Shown here piece by piece: positions 50,333-59,573 of a DNA stretch of 64,000 nucleotides. The stretch is from Shouchella oshimensis (GTDB lineage: Bacteria; Bacillota; Bacilli; Bacillales; Bacillaceae_D), in contig NZ_KV917380.1 in assembly GCF_002019765.1 (NCBI RefSeq), positions 1,693,858 through 1,757,857 on the forward strand. Direction: 5' to 3'. Position numbers and translations under genes: made by a program. The first letter of the stretch is position 1; each line of letters opens with the position of its first letter. The notes beneath the pieces are model-generated. The model was not told the DNA's origin. It ran no database searches and saw only the letters and a list, made by a program, of their open reading frames with translations.

Positions 50333-50341
50333 TGTTAAAAT
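50333..50341 (+). promoter_or_regulatory. Extended -10 promoter candidate of rnc
   Basis: TGTTAAAAT at 50333-50341 has the TGn extension; a TTTACA at 50307-50312 is too far (23 bp) to be a normal -35. It lies about 70 bp before the rnc start. Confidence 0.45.
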
Positions 50342-50413
50342 GATGACAGGAGAAAGAAATAAGAAGAACGAACTCTTTTTACTTTTTGAGCTCCAGCATC
50401 TGGAGGTAAGTGT

Positions 50414-51196
50414 ATGGTACAACCATCTAAATTTCAAAGAAAACCAAGACCAAATGATCGAAAACGTACGCAACGTCGTTTAGAATTGACAGAAGCTCAG
50501 AAACGTCAATTCGACGATTTACTCGTACGGACTTCATTAACATTTGAAAATCGCAAACTGTTGATTCAAGCATTTACTCATTCCTCCTATGTGAATGAGC
50601 AGCGTATCTTCTCTTCATCAGATAACGAACGGCTGGAGTTTCTTGGCGACGCTGTATTAGAGCTTGCAGTTTCACAGTATTTGTTTAAAACATATAAATC
50701 GATGAGTGAAGGAGATATGACGAAGCTGCGTGCTTCCATTGTATGTGAACCGTCTCTCGCCATGTTTGCAGAAGAGCTTCAATTTGGTCAGCTTGTGTTA
50801 CTTGGAAAAGGAGAAGAAGTGACTGGCGGTAGAACGAGACCGGCGTTACTCGCTGACGTGTTTGAAGCGTTTATTGGTGCCTTGTATCTCGATCAAGGGC
50901 TAGATGCCGTTTTCTTATTTTTATCACGGTTTATGTACCCGAAAATAAAAGAAGGTGCCTTTACCCATAAAATGGATTTTAAGAGCCAGCTTCAGGAATT
51001 TGTACAGCGAGATAATCGTGGTCAAATTAAATACCAAATTGTCCAAGAGCGTGGACCAGCTCATGATCGTGAGTTTGTATCGAACGTCCGCTTAAATGAT
51101 GAGACGATCGGAAGTGGAACCGGCCGCTCCAAAAAAGAAGCGGAACAGTTAGCAGCAAAACAAGCATTGGATGCGCTCAATTGGAAAAAAAGCTAG
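50414..51196 (+). CDS. rnc: Ribonuclease III
   Basis: Double-strand-specific endonuclease for rRNA and mRNA processing; in B. subtilis it also processes the SRP RNA precursor. The RNase III signature [10 protein letters not shown] is at 71-80, with the second acidic cluster in [17 protein letters not shown]-terminal double-stranded RNA-binding domain (about 185-255; [27 protein letters not shown]) follows. 260 aa. ATG 50414 follows CTGGAGG. Confidence 0.96.
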   Translation: MVQPSKFQRKPRPNDRKRTQRRLELTEAQKRQFDDLLVRTSLTFENRKLLIQAFTHSSYVNEQRIFSSSDNERLEFLGDAVLELAVSQYLFKTYKSMSEGDMTKLRASIVCEPSLAMFAEELQFGQLVLLGKGEEVTGGRTRPALLADVFEAFIGALYLDQGLDAVFLFLSRFMYPKIKEGAFTHKMDFKSQLQEFVQRDNRGQIKYQIVQERGPAHDREFVSNVRLNDETIGSGTGRSKKEAEQLAAKQALDALNWKKS

Positions 51197-51238
51197 AGAA
51201 AAGAAGCGGTTCGGCTCCTTTTTTCTAGCTTTCTTTTA
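51189..51238. terminator. Bidirectional terminator between rnc and the DUF1128 gene
   Basis: AAAGCTAG (51189-51196) pairs with CTAGCTTT (51225-51232); inside, an A-rich and T-rich arm extends the stem around a GGTTC loop. It overlaps the rnc stop codon and lies at the end of the convergent small gene. Confidence 0.75.
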
Positions 51239-51460
51239 TTCTTCTTCCCGAAGTTGGCCAAGCTCTTGAACAATTTCATCTAGTTCACTAATGGAAAAGG
51301 ATGGTTGTCTCATGACGTGCGTATGTAAGGCAAGTAGATCCTGATGTTTACGATCGTGAACAGCGTCTGCTTTAATGACGCTAGCATTAACAATGTTTAA
51401 CTTTTTTTTCATATCATTAAGTAAAGCCTCGACTTCATCTATAGATAGAGATTGACTCAT
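51236..51460 (-). CDS. DUF1128 family protein (YfkK-like)
   Basis: A 74-aa helical protein of unknown function found in many Bacillales. The segment MKKKLNIVNASVIKADAV and the C-terminal ISELDEIVQELGQLR match the DUF1128/YfkK pattern. The start at 51460 (MSQSLSIDEVEAL) follows AAGGGGG on the minus strand; a longer open frame to 51517 lacks a ribosome site. It interrupts the usual rnc-smc pair on the opposite strand. No membrane segment or catalytic motif is visible. Confidence 0.85.
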   Translation of the reverse strand: MSQSLSIDEVEALLNDMKKKLNIVNASVIKADAVHDRKHQDLLALHTHVMRQPSFSISELDEIVQELGQLREEE

Positions 51461-51556
51461 TTTATAGTCCCCCTTAGTAAGAATAAACTTACGATACCAT
51501 GTTTTCTCTATAAACAAAACTACGAATTGGTTTTCTGGATTACGAGAGGTTCTTTA

Positions 51557-51588
51557 TATGATAGAATAGGGTGGTTCATAATGAACCA
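51557..51588 (+). promoter_or_regulatory. Promoter-like -10 and perfect palindrome upstream of smc
   Basis: TATGAT at 51557-51562 could be a -10 (no clear -35). Ten bases downstream lies TGGTTCATAATGAACCA (51572-51588), a perfect 17-bp palindrome with 8-bp arms about a single central A. Its place around the expected transcription start is typical of a repressor operator. The central spacing of one base excludes an RNA hairpin of the full arms. Confidence 0.55.
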
Positions 51589-51624
51589 AACGAGTTAGTA
51601 TGGAGTAAGAAAGCAGGGAAGTTT

Positions 51625-54600
51625 ATGTTCCTTAAACGGATAGAAGTCAAAGGTTTTAAGTCCTTTGGCGAGCCTATACAAGTTGATTTTGACCAAGGTG
51701 TTACGGCCGTGGTTGGGCCAAACGGAAGTGGAAAAAGCAATATTTCCGATGGAATCCGCTGGGTATTAGGCGAGCAAAGCGCACGGTCGCTGCGTGGAGC
51801 GAAAATGGAAGATGTTATTTTTGCAGGAAGCGATACGCGAAAAGCAGTTAATGTAGCGGAAGTATCGCTTGTATTAGATAACGAAGATGAACATTTGGCG
51901 ATTGATTATAGTGAAGTGCGAGTGACTCGTAGACTATACCGGTCTGGCGACAGTGAATATTTACTTAATGGAACAACCTGTCGCTTAAAAGATGTGACTG
52001 ATTTATTCCTTGACTCTGGATTAGGGAGAGAAGCCTATTCCATTATCGGGCAAGGAAAGATTGAAGAAATATTAAGTAGCAAAGCAGAACAACGACGTTT
52101 AATCTTTGAAGAAGCTGCAGGTGTATTAAAGTATAAAACTAGGAAGCAGACAGCAGAAAAACGGTTAAACCAAACGGAAGAAAATTTGCATCGTGTAAAC
52201 GATATATTAAATGAATTAGAAGATCAGGTTGAGCCTCTTCGGGAACAGGCGGCAATCGCCAAGGAATTTATACGCCTTAAAGAAGAGCAAGAAAACCTTG
52301 ACATAGCTGTCACAACAGAAGAGATTTCTCAGTTACATACAGAGTGGGAAAGTCAATCAGAGGAACTTAAAAAGTTAAAAGCGATGATTGGAGAACAACG
52401 CAAACAGCTTGCAGTGAACGAAGACGAATTAGAATCGATTCGAGAAAAACAGCGCTTGAGTCGAGAGAAAAGCTCCTCCATTCAGCAACGCTATCTTCAA
52501 GTTAGTGAAGAATTAGAAAAAAATGAAGGCCGTAAAGGCATTTTAGAAGAGAAACAGCGAAGTAAGCAAAAGGATGAAGAGCAAAGCAAGCAGTTACTCA
52601 TTCAAAAAGAAGCGGAACAAGAGGAGCTGGCTAAAAAGAAAGATGACCTCGAAAAAACCTATCAATCGTTAAAGGCGAAAAGTAAAGACATTGATTCTGC
52701 CTATCAAAAGGTGGAACAGTCCCTTTCTCAATCAAAGGAAACCATTGCTGCAGATATTGAAGATGCAAAAGGGGATTATATTGAGTGGTTAAATGAACAG
52801 GCATCCTTACGAAATGAACGTCGCTATTTAAATGAACAAGTGGAGCAAAAACAACGTTTCTCGGATAAAAGTGAAAGCGAGCTGGCAACGGTAAGACAGT
52901 TACTTGAGTCAGGAGAACAAAGGTTAGAACTTGACAAAACTGAGCTTGAATCAACGAAACAGCAGTTGGATGAACACAAACATGCTTTACGTACCCTTTT
53001 GCAATCAGAAGAAGAAGCAAAGGAAGCATTATTTAAAAAAGAGACAAAGCTGTATGAAGCGTACAAACTCCTGCAAAAAATAGATGGCCGAAGAGAAGCG
53101 TTGCAAGAAATGGAAGATGATTTTTCTGGTTTTTTCCACGGTGTAAAAGAAGTTTTAAAACAGAGAGAGCGTCTAACAGGTGTTGTTGGTGCAGTTGCAG
53201 AACTGATCCATGTACCGCAAAAAGTCGAAAAAGCCATTGATATTGCTTTAGGTGGACAAGCGCAGCACGTCATCGTTGAAACGGAGCAGGCTGCTCGTGC
53301 CGCTATTGGCTATTTAAAAGAACAGCGCGCTGGTCGAGCAACATTCTTGCCTGTGAGCACGATTAAGCCACGTTCAATCCCTGAAGCAGTTGCTAAGGGA
53401 TTAAAAGGACAACCAGGATTTGTTCGTTTGGCTTCTGAAGCTGTAGAAGTAGAGGATTCATATCGCCCTATCATTGAGTCATTACTTGGCACAACCATTA
53501 TTGTAGAAGAGCTAACGTCTGCAAATCGCATTGCTAAGCAATTCAATCACCGTTATCGAATCGTGACATTGGATGGGGACATTGTTAATCCTGGTGGTTC
53601 TATGACAGGTGGAAGTGTTAAACAAAATCAATCTTCTTTGTTAAGCCGAAAACGTGAAAAAGAAGAACTTGATGGAAAGAAAAAACAACTTGATCATGCG
53701 ATTGAATCCCTTGAAAAACAAGTAACAAACTTAAAAGAAGCGCGCATTGAAAAACAACAGAGCATTCAAGAGCTCCAAAAGAAAGAGCAAACCTTAACAA
53801 TAGAGTACGACCGAGTACGAGAACGTTACCAAAACAAAGAGCTGGAAATGACTCAATCGAAGCGAGAGTATGAACGTCTAGAACGATTGAAAGCAAGCGA
53901 AAAGCAAGAAGGCGATGCGACGAAAAATCGTCTGAAGGAAATTGAGGCAGGCGAACAGCGTGCCGCCGCCGAGGCATCAAAATTAGAAAAGCGTATCGAA
54001 GAACTCCAGCTTCAGCTTGATCATGAACAACTTGCAAAAGAAAAAGGGCAAGCAGAATTAACTGAATTAAAAGTAGCGCGTGCTGAAATTAGACAACAAT
54101 TAACGTATCACCAGACACAGCTAGCAGAAACGGTTAAACAGTTCGATGAAGTGAAGCGTGTTCTAGCAATCGAAACAGAAAACTATCAACTTCTGCATTC
54201 TACTGCAGGAGAACAGACTATAACGAGAGAATCGTTAACAACATTGATTGCTGATGCGAACGCTGAAAAAGAAGCACTTTCCAAGCAGCTCCAGTCATTA
54301 CAGGAAGAAGAGCGACTCTATAACGAGCAGTATGAACGTTTAGGATTGGAGAATAAACGAAATCAAGACGAGCTTGAAACAGTTCTATCAAAAAGTCAGG
54401 CATTAGAAGTTCGCGTGAACCGTCTTGATGTCGATTTAGATTATCGCTTAAATCGACTGAGAGAAGAGTATGAGCTTTCATATGAAGGTGCAAAACAACA
54501 GTACTCGTTAAGAGAGCCTTTGGACGATTCCCGCAAACAATTAGCTTTACTAAGGCGCTCCATAGAAGAGCTTGGCGTGATTAACTTAGGTGCAATCGAT

Positions 54601-55188
54601 GAGTACGATCGAATTAATGGCCGCTATCAATTTTTAACGGCTCAAAAAACCGATCTGCTTGATGCGCGCCAATCTCTTGACCAAGCAATTGACGAAATGG
54701 ATGAAGAGATGAGTAAGCGATTCATGACGACTTTTGTAAGTATCCGTACTCATTTCCAAGAAGTGTTCGTGAAATTATTTGGTGGTGGGGATGCAGACCT
54801 GATTTTAACTGATCCAAATGCACCGTTAACAACCGGGATTGATATTGTTGCACGACCTCCTGGAAAGAAAAAACAGCAGCTCGGTTTGCTTTCAGGAGGA
54901 GAGCGAGCGTTAACCGCCATTGCGTTGCTGTTTGCAATCTTGCAGGTTCGCCCAGTTCCATTCTGTGTGCTGGATGAAGTTGAAGCGGCTTTAGATGAAG
55001 CCAATGTTAGCCGATTTGCTCAATATTTACGAGAGTTTTCGACTCGGACTCAATTTATTGTCGTCACGCATCGTAAGGGCACAATGGAAGGTGCAGATGT
55101 GTTATACGGGGTAACGATGGAAGAATCAGGCGTTTCGAGAATTGTCTCTGTTCGATTAGAGGAGTCAAAACAATTACTAGAAAGTTAG
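51625..55188 (+). CDS. smc: Chromosome partition protein SMC
   Basis: Condensin ATPase that organises and segregates the chromosome with ScpA and ScpB. Walker A GPNGSGKSN is at 31-39; the ABC signature LLSGGERALTA and Walker B CVLDEVEAALDEAN are in the last 110 residues. Two long coiled-coil arms (about 170-500 and 670-1020) flank the hinge (about 510-665; GVVGAVAELI, VTLDGDIVNPGGSMTGG). ATG 51625 gives MFLKRIEVKGFKSF, the family N-terminus, and 1187 aa, one more than B. subtilis. The frame is open to 51571 but without a ribosome site. ftsY follows after 8 bp. Confidence 0.97.
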   Translation: MFLKRIEVKGFKSFGEPIQVDFDQGVTAVVGPNGSGKSNISDGIRWVLGEQSARSLRGAKMEDVIFAGSDTRKAVNVAEVSLVLDNEDEHLAIDYSEVRVTRRLYRSGDSEYLLNGTTCRLKDVTDLFLDSGLGREAYSIIGQGKIEEILSSKAEQRRLIFEEAAGVLKYKTRKQTAEKRLNQTEENLHRVNDILNELEDQVEPLREQAAIAKEFIRLKEEQENLDIAVTTEEISQLHTEWESQSEELKKLKAMIGEQRKQLAVNEDELESIREKQRLSREKSSSIQQRYLQVSEELEKNEGRKGILEEKQRSKQKDEEQSKQLLIQKEAEQEELAKKKDDLEKTYQSLKAKSKDIDSAYQKVEQSLSQSKETIAADIEDAKGDYIEWLNEQASLRNERRYLNEQVEQKQRFSDKSESELATVRQLLESGEQRLELDKTELESTKQQLDEHKHALRTLLQSEEEAKEALFKKETKLYEAYKLLQKIDGRREALQEMEDDFSGFFHGVKEVLKQRERLTGVVGAVAELIHVPQKVEKAIDIALGGQAQHVIVETEQAARAAIGYLKEQRAGRATFLPVSTIKPRSIPEAVAKGLKGQPGFVRLASEAVEVEDSYRPIIESLLGTTIIVEELTSANRIAKQFNHRYRIVTLDGDIVNPGGSMTGGSVKQNQSSLLSRKREKEELDGKKKQLDHAIESLEKQVTNLKEARIEKQQSIQELQKKEQTLTIEYDRVRERYQNKELEMTQSKREYERLERLKASEKQEGDATKNRLKEIEAGEQRAAAEASKLEKRIEELQLQLDHEQLAKEKGQAELTELKVARAEIRQQLTYHQTQLAETVKQFDEVKRVLAIETENYQLLHSTAGEQTITRESLTTLIADANAEKEALSKQLQSLQEEERLYNEQYERLGLENKRNQDELETVLSKSQALEVRVNRLDVDLDYRLNRLREEYELSYEGAKQQYSLREPLDDSRKQLALLRRSIEELGVINLGAIDEYDRINGRYQFLTAQKTDLLDARQSLDQAIDEMDEEMSKRFMTTFVSIRTHFQEVFVKLFGGGDADLILTDPNAPLTTGIDIVARPPGKKKQQLGLLSGGERALTAIALLFAILQVRPVPFCVLDEVEAALDEANVSRFAQYLREFSTRTQFIVVTHRKGTMEGADVLYGVTMEESGVSRIVSVRLEESKQLLES

Positions 55189-55196
55189 GTGAGCCG

Positions 55197-56183
55197 ATGA
55201 GTTTTTTTAAAAAATTAAAAGAGAAAATGACACAACAAACAACAGATGTGACAGAGAAATTTAAGACAGGGCTTGAAAAAACAAGAACAAACTTTTCAGG
55301 AAAAATGAATGAGCTTGTTGCTCGCTACCGTAAAGTAGATGAAGATTTTTTCGAAGAGCTGGAAGAGCTTCTCATTAGTGCAGATGTTGGTGTCTCGAAC
55401 GTAATGGAGTTGGTGGATGAGCTCAAAGAGGAAGTAAAGCTTCGCAACATTAAAGATACTGCTGATATCCAGCCGGTTATCTCGGAGAAGTTAGCTGGAT
55501 TGCTTGAAAAAGATGGCGATGATACATCCTTAAACATACAGGAGCAAGACTTAACGGTTATTCTTGTTGTTGGCGTAAATGGAGTTGGTAAAACAACGTC
55601 TATTGGAAAGCTTGCCCACCATTTGAAAACCGAGGGGAAATCAGTCGTTCTTGCAGCGGGAGATACATTTCGTGCTGGGGCCATTGAGCAACTTGACGTA
55701 TGGGGAGAACGGGTTGGTGTACCCGTGATTAAACAACAAGCCGGTTCTGATCCGGCTGCGGTGATGTATGATGCGGTGGCAGCAGCAAAGTCTCGCAAAG
55801 CAGACGTGCTTATTTGCGATACGGCGGGACGACTGCAAAATAAAGTAAACTTAATGAATGAGTTAGCGAAAGTAAAGCGAGTCATTGAGCGAGAAGTGCC
55901 AGGCGCTCCGCACGAAGTATTGCTCGTACTTGATGCCACTACAGGACAAAATGCGTTAGCGCAAGCAAAAGCGTTTGGACAAGCAACAGATGTTACCGGA
56001 TTAGTGTTAACAAAGCTTGATGGAACAGCAAAAGGCGGAATTGTGATTGCGGTAAGACAAGAGCTTGATATACCGGTGAAGTTCATTGGCTTAGGAGAAC
56101 AAAAAGATGATCTCCAGCCGTTTAACGCAGAGCAATTTGTCTATGGATTATTTAAAGATATGATTGAAACAAAAGAGGCTTAA
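55197..56183 (+). CDS. ftsY: Signal recognition particle receptor FtsY
   Basis: SRP-type GTPase that docks SRP-ribosome complexes at the membrane. A basic amphipathic N-terminus (MSFFKKLKEKM) and a helical N domain precede the G domain: P-loop GVNGVGKT (126-133), DTAGR, TKLDGTAKGG. The 328-aa length is typical of the short Gram-positive form without the acidic A domain. Co-transcribed with smc. Its partner genes ylxM and ffh follow. Confidence 0.97.
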   Translation: MSFFKKLKEKMTQQTTDVTEKFKTGLEKTRTNFSGKMNELVARYRKVDEDFFEELEELLISADVGVSNVMELVDELKEEVKLRNIKDTADIQPVISEKLAGLLEKDGDDTSLNIQEQDLTVILVVGVNGVGKTTSIGKLAHHLKTEGKSVVLAAGDTFRAGAIEQLDVWGERVGVPVIKQQAGSDPAAVMYDAVAAAKSRKADVLICDTAGRLQNKVNLMNELAKVKRVIEREVPGAPHEVLLVLDATTGQNALAQAKAFGQATDVTGLVLTKLDGTAKGGIVIAVRQELDIPVKFIGLGEQKDDLQPFNAEQFVYGLFKDMIETKEA

Positions 56184-56204
56184 AAATGTTGTTAAGATAA
56201 AATC

Positions 56205-56233
56205 TTGACAGTAGAAGCTTGATGTAGTAACAT
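56205..56233 (+). promoter_or_regulatory. Promoter of ylxM-ffh
   Basis: TTGACA (56205-56210), 17-bp spacer, TAACAT (56228-56233); a perfect -35 and a moderate -10, 43 bp before ylxM. Confidence 0.65.
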
Positions 56234-56275
56234 GTTTAAACGTAAAGGGAATTGACTTAACAAGGAGATTTGACC

Positions 56276-56605
56276 ATGCTCGATAAAACGTTACGCATGA
56301 ACTACTTGTTTGATTTTTATCAGCCCTTATTAACGGATAAACAGCAAAACTATATGACCCGTTATTATTTAGATGACTATTCCCTTGGTGAAATTGCAGA
56401 TGAATACGAAGTAAGTCGCCAAGCAGTGTACGATAACATTCGACGAACAGAAACCATGCTTGAAGATTACGAAGCAAAGCTTGGTCTGCTAGAGAAGTTT
56501 GAAGCCCGTCGCTCTATATTTGCCCAGTTGCGCGACTATGCCAAAAACGACGATCGTAGGCAACTGTTGAATGAACTGGCGGATCAATTAGAAAAACTTG
56601 ATTAG
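56276..56605 (+). CDS. ylxM: Putative SRP-associated helix-turn-helix protein YlxM
   Basis: Small helix-turn-helix protein of the UPF0122 family, reported to modulate SRP GTPase activity in streptococci. The helix-turn-helix is [22 protein letters not shown] (about 34-55), resembling sigma region 4, and the rest is helical. ATG 56276, 8 nt after AAGGAG, gives [19 protein letters not shown], the family start; 109 aa. It lies 19 bp before ffh, a conserved pair. Confidence 0.93.
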   Translation: MLDKTLRMNYLFDFYQPLLTDKQQNYMTRYYLDDYSLGEIADEYEVSRQAVYDNIRRTETMLEDYEAKLGLLEKFEARRSIFAQLRDYAKNDDRRQLLNELADQLEKLD

Positions 56606-56624
56606 GACGTAGGAGGCGATTGGA

Positions 56625-57980
56625 TTGGCTTTTGAAGGACTCGCCGCACGCCTGCAAGATACGTTAACCAAAATCCGCGGAAAAGGGAAAGTAAGTGAAC
56701 AAGACGTTAAAGATATGATGCGTGAAGTTCGCCTCGCCCTTCTCGAAGCAGATGTTAACTTCAAAGTCGTGAAGCAGTTTATTGCGAGTGTAAAAGAAAA
56801 GGCGTTAGGACAAGAGGTTATGAAAAGTCTAACGCCAGGTCAACAAGTGATAAAAGTCGTTAATGAAGAGTTAACAGCGCTAATGGGCTCTGAACAAAGT
56901 AAAATTGCTGTGGCAGCTAAGGCCCCAACGATTGTCATGATGGTTGGCTTGCAAGGTGCTGGTAAAACAACAACCACAGCAAAGCTCGCAAATCATTTGC
57001 GTAAAAATCATAACCGAAAGCCTCTTTTAGTGGCATGTGACATTTATCGTCCAGCCGCCATTAAACAATTAGAGACCCTTGGTAAACAGCTGGATATGCC
57101 TGTGTTTTCTCTAGGTGATCAAGTGAGCCCAGTTGAAATTGCAAAACAAGCGGTTCAAAAGGCAAAAGAAGAGCATCATGATTATGTTATCCTTGATACG
57201 GCAGGTCGTCTGCATATCGATGAAACATTAATGAAAGAGCTCTCCGATATTAAGGAAATGGTTAAACCGGACGAGATTTTGCTTGTTGTTGACTCCATGA
57301 CTGGTCAAGATGCCGTGAACGTTGCAGAGAGTTTTAACGAACAGCTTGATGTTACCGGAGCTGTGTTAACGAAGCTTGATGGGGATACTCGTGGTGGTGC
57401 GGCTATATCCATTAAAGCCGTCACCAATACACCGATTAAGTTTGCAGGTATGGGTGAAAAGATTGATCAGCTTGAGCCGTTTCATCCTGAACGTATGGCG
57501 TCCCGTATTCTTGGGATGGGAGACGTACTCTCTTTAATTGAAAAGGCGCAAACAAATGTAGATGAAGAGAAAGCAAAAGAGCTTGAGAAAAAATTGCGGA
57601 CGATGGATTTTACATTTGATGATTTCCTAGAACAACTTGAGCAAGTAAAAAGCATGGGCCCTTTAGAAGATTTGCTTGGTATGATGCCTGGAATGAACAA
57701 AAAAGGGATGAAAGATTTAAAGGTTGATGAACACCAGCTCGTTCGAGTGGAAGCGATTGTGAAGTCAATGACTCCCCTCGAAAAGCGTGATCCCGCTGTC
57801 ATTAATGGAAGTCGTCGGAAACGAATTGCGAAAGGAAGCGGCACGACCATTCAAGATGTGAATCGTTTGCTAAAGCAGTTTGAAGATATGAAGAAGATGA
57901 TGAAACAAATGACAGGGATGCAGGCAGGTAAAGGAAAGAAACGTGGCAAAGGTCTTGGTGGGTTTAAACTCCCATTTTAA
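56625..57980 (+). CDS. ffh: Signal recognition particle protein Ffh
   Basis: GTPase of the SRP that binds signal sequences and SRP RNA. NG domain: P-loop GLQGAGKT (108-115), DTAGR near 190, TKLDGDTRGG near 248. The M domain after about residue 298 is methionine-rich (MGPLEDLLGMMPGMNKKG) with the RNA-binding SRRKRIAKGSG motif. The start is TTG 56625, 8 nt after AGGAGG, giving MAFEGLAARLQ as in B. subtilis. 451 aa. Its RNA partner gene is not in the window. Confidence 0.97.
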   Translation: MAFEGLAARLQDTLTKIRGKGKVSEQDVKDMMREVRLALLEADVNFKVVKQFIASVKEKALGQEVMKSLTPGQQVIKVVNEELTALMGSEQSKIAVAAKAPTIVMMVGLQGAGKTTTTAKLANHLRKNHNRKPLLVACDIYRPAAIKQLETLGKQLDMPVFSLGDQVSPVEIAKQAVQKAKEEHHDYVILDTAGRLHIDETLMKELSDIKEMVKPDEILLVVDSMTGQDAVNVAESFNEQLDVTGAVLTKLDGDTRGGAAISIKAVTNTPIKFAGMGEKIDQLEPFHPERMASRILGMGDVLSLIEKAQTNVDEEKAKELEKKLRTMDFTFDDFLEQLEQVKSMGPLEDLLGMMPGMNKKGMKDLKVDEHQLVRVEAIVKSMTPLEKRDPAVINGSRRKRIAKGSGTTIQDVNRLLKQFEDMKKMMKQMTGMQAGKGKKRGKGLGGFKLPF

Positions 57981-58003
57981 ATCGTAAATGATTTAAAAAA
58001 ACC

Positions 58004-58032
58004 TTGTCCGAACGTATCATTAGTGATATGAT
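58004..58032 (+). promoter_or_regulatory. Promoter of rpsP operon
   Basis: TTGTCC (58004-58009), 17-bp spacer, TATGAT (58027-58032) with a TGA extension, 40 bp before rpsP. It would drive rpsP-khpA-ylqD-rimM-trmD. Confidence 0.75.
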
Positions 58033-58071
58033 TAAAAATTGTGTTTAATATTATTTGGAGGTGTACAGCTA

Positions 58072-58344
58072 ATGGCTGTTAAAATTCGATTAAAACGTAT
58101 GGGATCTAAAAAAGCCCCATTTTACCGTGTAGTAGTTGCAGATTCTCGTTTCCCACGTGATGGACGATTCATTGAAGAGATTGGAACGTATAACCCAATC
58201 GCTCAACCAGCACAAGTGAACATTAAAGAGGACAAAGCACTTGAGTGGATGTTAAAAGGTGCAAAACCATCTGATACTGTTCGTAACTTGTTCTCAAATG
58301 CGGGTCTTATGGAGAAGCTTCACAACGAAAAGAACGCAAAATAA
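58072..58344 (+). CDS. rpsP: 30S ribosomal protein S16
   Basis: Primary small-subunit protein needed for 30S assembly. The N-terminus [26 protein letters not shown] is the family signature. 90 aa from ATG 58072, which follows GGAGGTG; the open frame upstream to 58039 is not coding. First gene of the conserved rpsP-khpA-ylqD-rimM-trmD cluster. Confidence 0.97.
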   Translation: MAVKIRLKRMGSKKAPFYRVVVADSRFPRDGRFIEEIGTYNPIAQPAQVNIKEDKALEWMLKGAKPSDTVRNLFSNAGLMEKLHNEKNAK

Positions 58345-58368
58345 TCACTCCCGAGGAGGATCAAATGG

Positions 58369-58596
58369 ATGAAAGCTTTGGTTGAACATATTGCGAAATC
58401 ATTAGTGGATTACCCTGATGCTGTGCAAGTTGAAGAAGCCCATGAGGAAAGAACAACCGTCTTGCGTCTTTCTGTACATCCAGATGATATGGGGAAAGTG
58501 ATTGGAAAGCAAGGAAGAACAGCGAAAGCGATTCGTTCAGTGCTTTATGCTGCGAACAAACAACATGAGCGTGTGCGACTCGATATTGCTGATTGA
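58369..58596 (+). CDS. khpA: KH-domain RNA-binding protein KhpA (YlqC)
   Basis: Single KH domain protein of 75 aa with the GxxG loop in KVIGKQGRTAKAIRSVL. In streptococci and clostridia KhpA pairs with KhpB (Jag/EloR) to bind many small RNAs and mRNAs. ATG 58369 lies 9 nt after GAGGAGG; an ATG at 58365 is out of frame. Sits between rpsP and ylqD as in B. subtilis. Confidence 0.95.
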   Translation: MKALVEHIAKSLVDYPDAVQVEEAHEERTTVLRLSVHPDDMGKVIGKQGRTAKAIRSVLYAANKQHERVRLDIAD

Positions 58597-58626
58597 AAAG
58601 GGAGAGGGAAACCTCACCCTTTTTTT
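58596..58626 (+). terminator. Hairpin with GAAA loop between khpA and ylqD
   Basis: AAGGGAGAGG (58598-58607) and CCTCACCCTT (58612-58621) form a stem with one A-A mismatch, closed by a GAAA tetraloop and followed by seven T. It probably terminates part of the transcripts and so lowers ylqD-rimM-trmD relative to rpsP. Confidence 0.75.
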
Positions 58627-58644
58627 GCATAGGAGGAATGTGTG

Positions 58645-59055
58645 ATGAAATGCATTCGAAAAGCGTCTGTTAAGCACGTGTTAACGTCAACGAAACGAGC
58701 TGAACTGACCCGATCATTTGAAGAGGAAAAAGTGCAGTTAGAGCGTGAAATAAAACAGTTAGAATTTCAGTATCATCATGCGCAAAAGAAAACACCCTCG
58801 CAAATGGTTCCTTCATTAAAAGAAAAATTCGATCATGAAATTAACAGGCGTCAAGAAAAACAACAATCGCTTCAGTTTAAAATGGATCAACTTAATCATT
58901 TGACAGAAGGAAGTGAGTTGTTCTTTGAAATGACAGATGTCCTCATCGATGTCGAAGTTGGTTCAAAGTGGGTATCTGCTGAGAATGCGCTGACGATTGT
59001 GGTTAAAGACGGTGTTGTTCATGAGATAAGAGAAAGTGAGAACAGAGAAACATGA
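58645..59055 (+). CDS. ylqD: YlqD family protein, function unknown
   Basis: 136-aa protein of the YlqD family, confined to Bacillales and always between khpA and rimM. It has a long charged helix (about 20-85; EEEKVQLEREIKQLEFQYHHAQ) and a C-terminal beta-rich part (TDVLIDVEVGSKW, ALTIVVKDGVV). The function is not known; the neighbours suggest a role in translation (inference). ATG 58645 is 8 nt after AGGAGG; GTG 58642 is possible. It overlaps rimM by 4 bp. Confidence 0.88.
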   Translation: MKCIRKASVKHVLTSTKRAELTRSFEEEKVQLEREIKQLEFQYHHAQKKTPSQMVPSLKEKFDHEINRRQEKQQSLQFKMDQLNHLTEGSELFFEMTDVLIDVEVGSKWVSAENALTIVVKDGVVHEIRESENRET

Positions 59056-59573
59056 CAAACTGGTTTAATGTCGGAAGATTAGTAAACACTCATGGTGTTC
59101 GTGGAGAAGTGCGTGTACTATCGAATACAGATTTTGGGGAAGAACGCTTTGCAATTGGCTCCCAGTTAAAAGTGGCGTCTTCACCAGATGAAAAAGGCAC
59201 ATTAATTCAAGTGAAGAGCCATCGGAAACATAAGAATTTTGACTTATTAACCTTTGAAGGCTATACGAATATGAATGAAGTGGAAGAATTTAAAGGGAAG
59301 TATATGTACGTTTCCGAAAAACAATTAAGCGAGCTTGGAGAAAATGAATTTTATTACCATGAAATTATTGGTTGTCAGGCTATCGATGAAGATGGTCATT
59401 CTTTAGGAATGATTAAAGAGATTATTGAAACTGGGGCAAATGATGTATGGGTTGTAGAACGCAAGGGCAAGAAAGACTTATTGCTTCCTTATATAGAAGA
59501 TGTCATTAAAGAAGTGAGCCTAAACGAAGGTATAGTAAAAGTGCATCTACTTGAAGGACTGGATGATGTATGA
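59052..59573 (+). CDS. rimM: 16S rRNA processing protein RimM
   Basis: 30S maturation factor that binds S19. N-terminal RimM domain ([18 protein letters not shown]) and C-terminal PRC-barrel (about 95-170; [36 protein letters not shown]). 173 aa. ATG 59052 overlaps the ylqD stop, and its own stop overlaps trmD by 4 bp. Confidence 0.96.
   Translation: MTNWFNVGRLVNTHGVRGEVRVLSNTDFGEERFAIGSQLKVASSPDEKGTLIQVKSHRKHKNFDLLTFEGYTNMNEVEEFKGKYMYVSEKQLSELGENEFYYHEIIGCQAIDEDGHSLGMIKEIIETGANDVWVVERKGKKDLLLPYIEDVIKEVSLNEGIVKVHLLEGLDDV

Noticed and set aside
52824-53273. Minus-strand frame of 149 codons within smc
   Set aside because: Cysteine- and serine-rich translation typical of antisense to coiled-coil coding sequence.
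55325-56086. Long 253-codon open frame on the minus strand
   Set aside because: It lies fully antisense inside ftsY, has serine- and threonine-rich low-complexity translation and no ribosome site; it is a shadow of the ftsY codon pattern.
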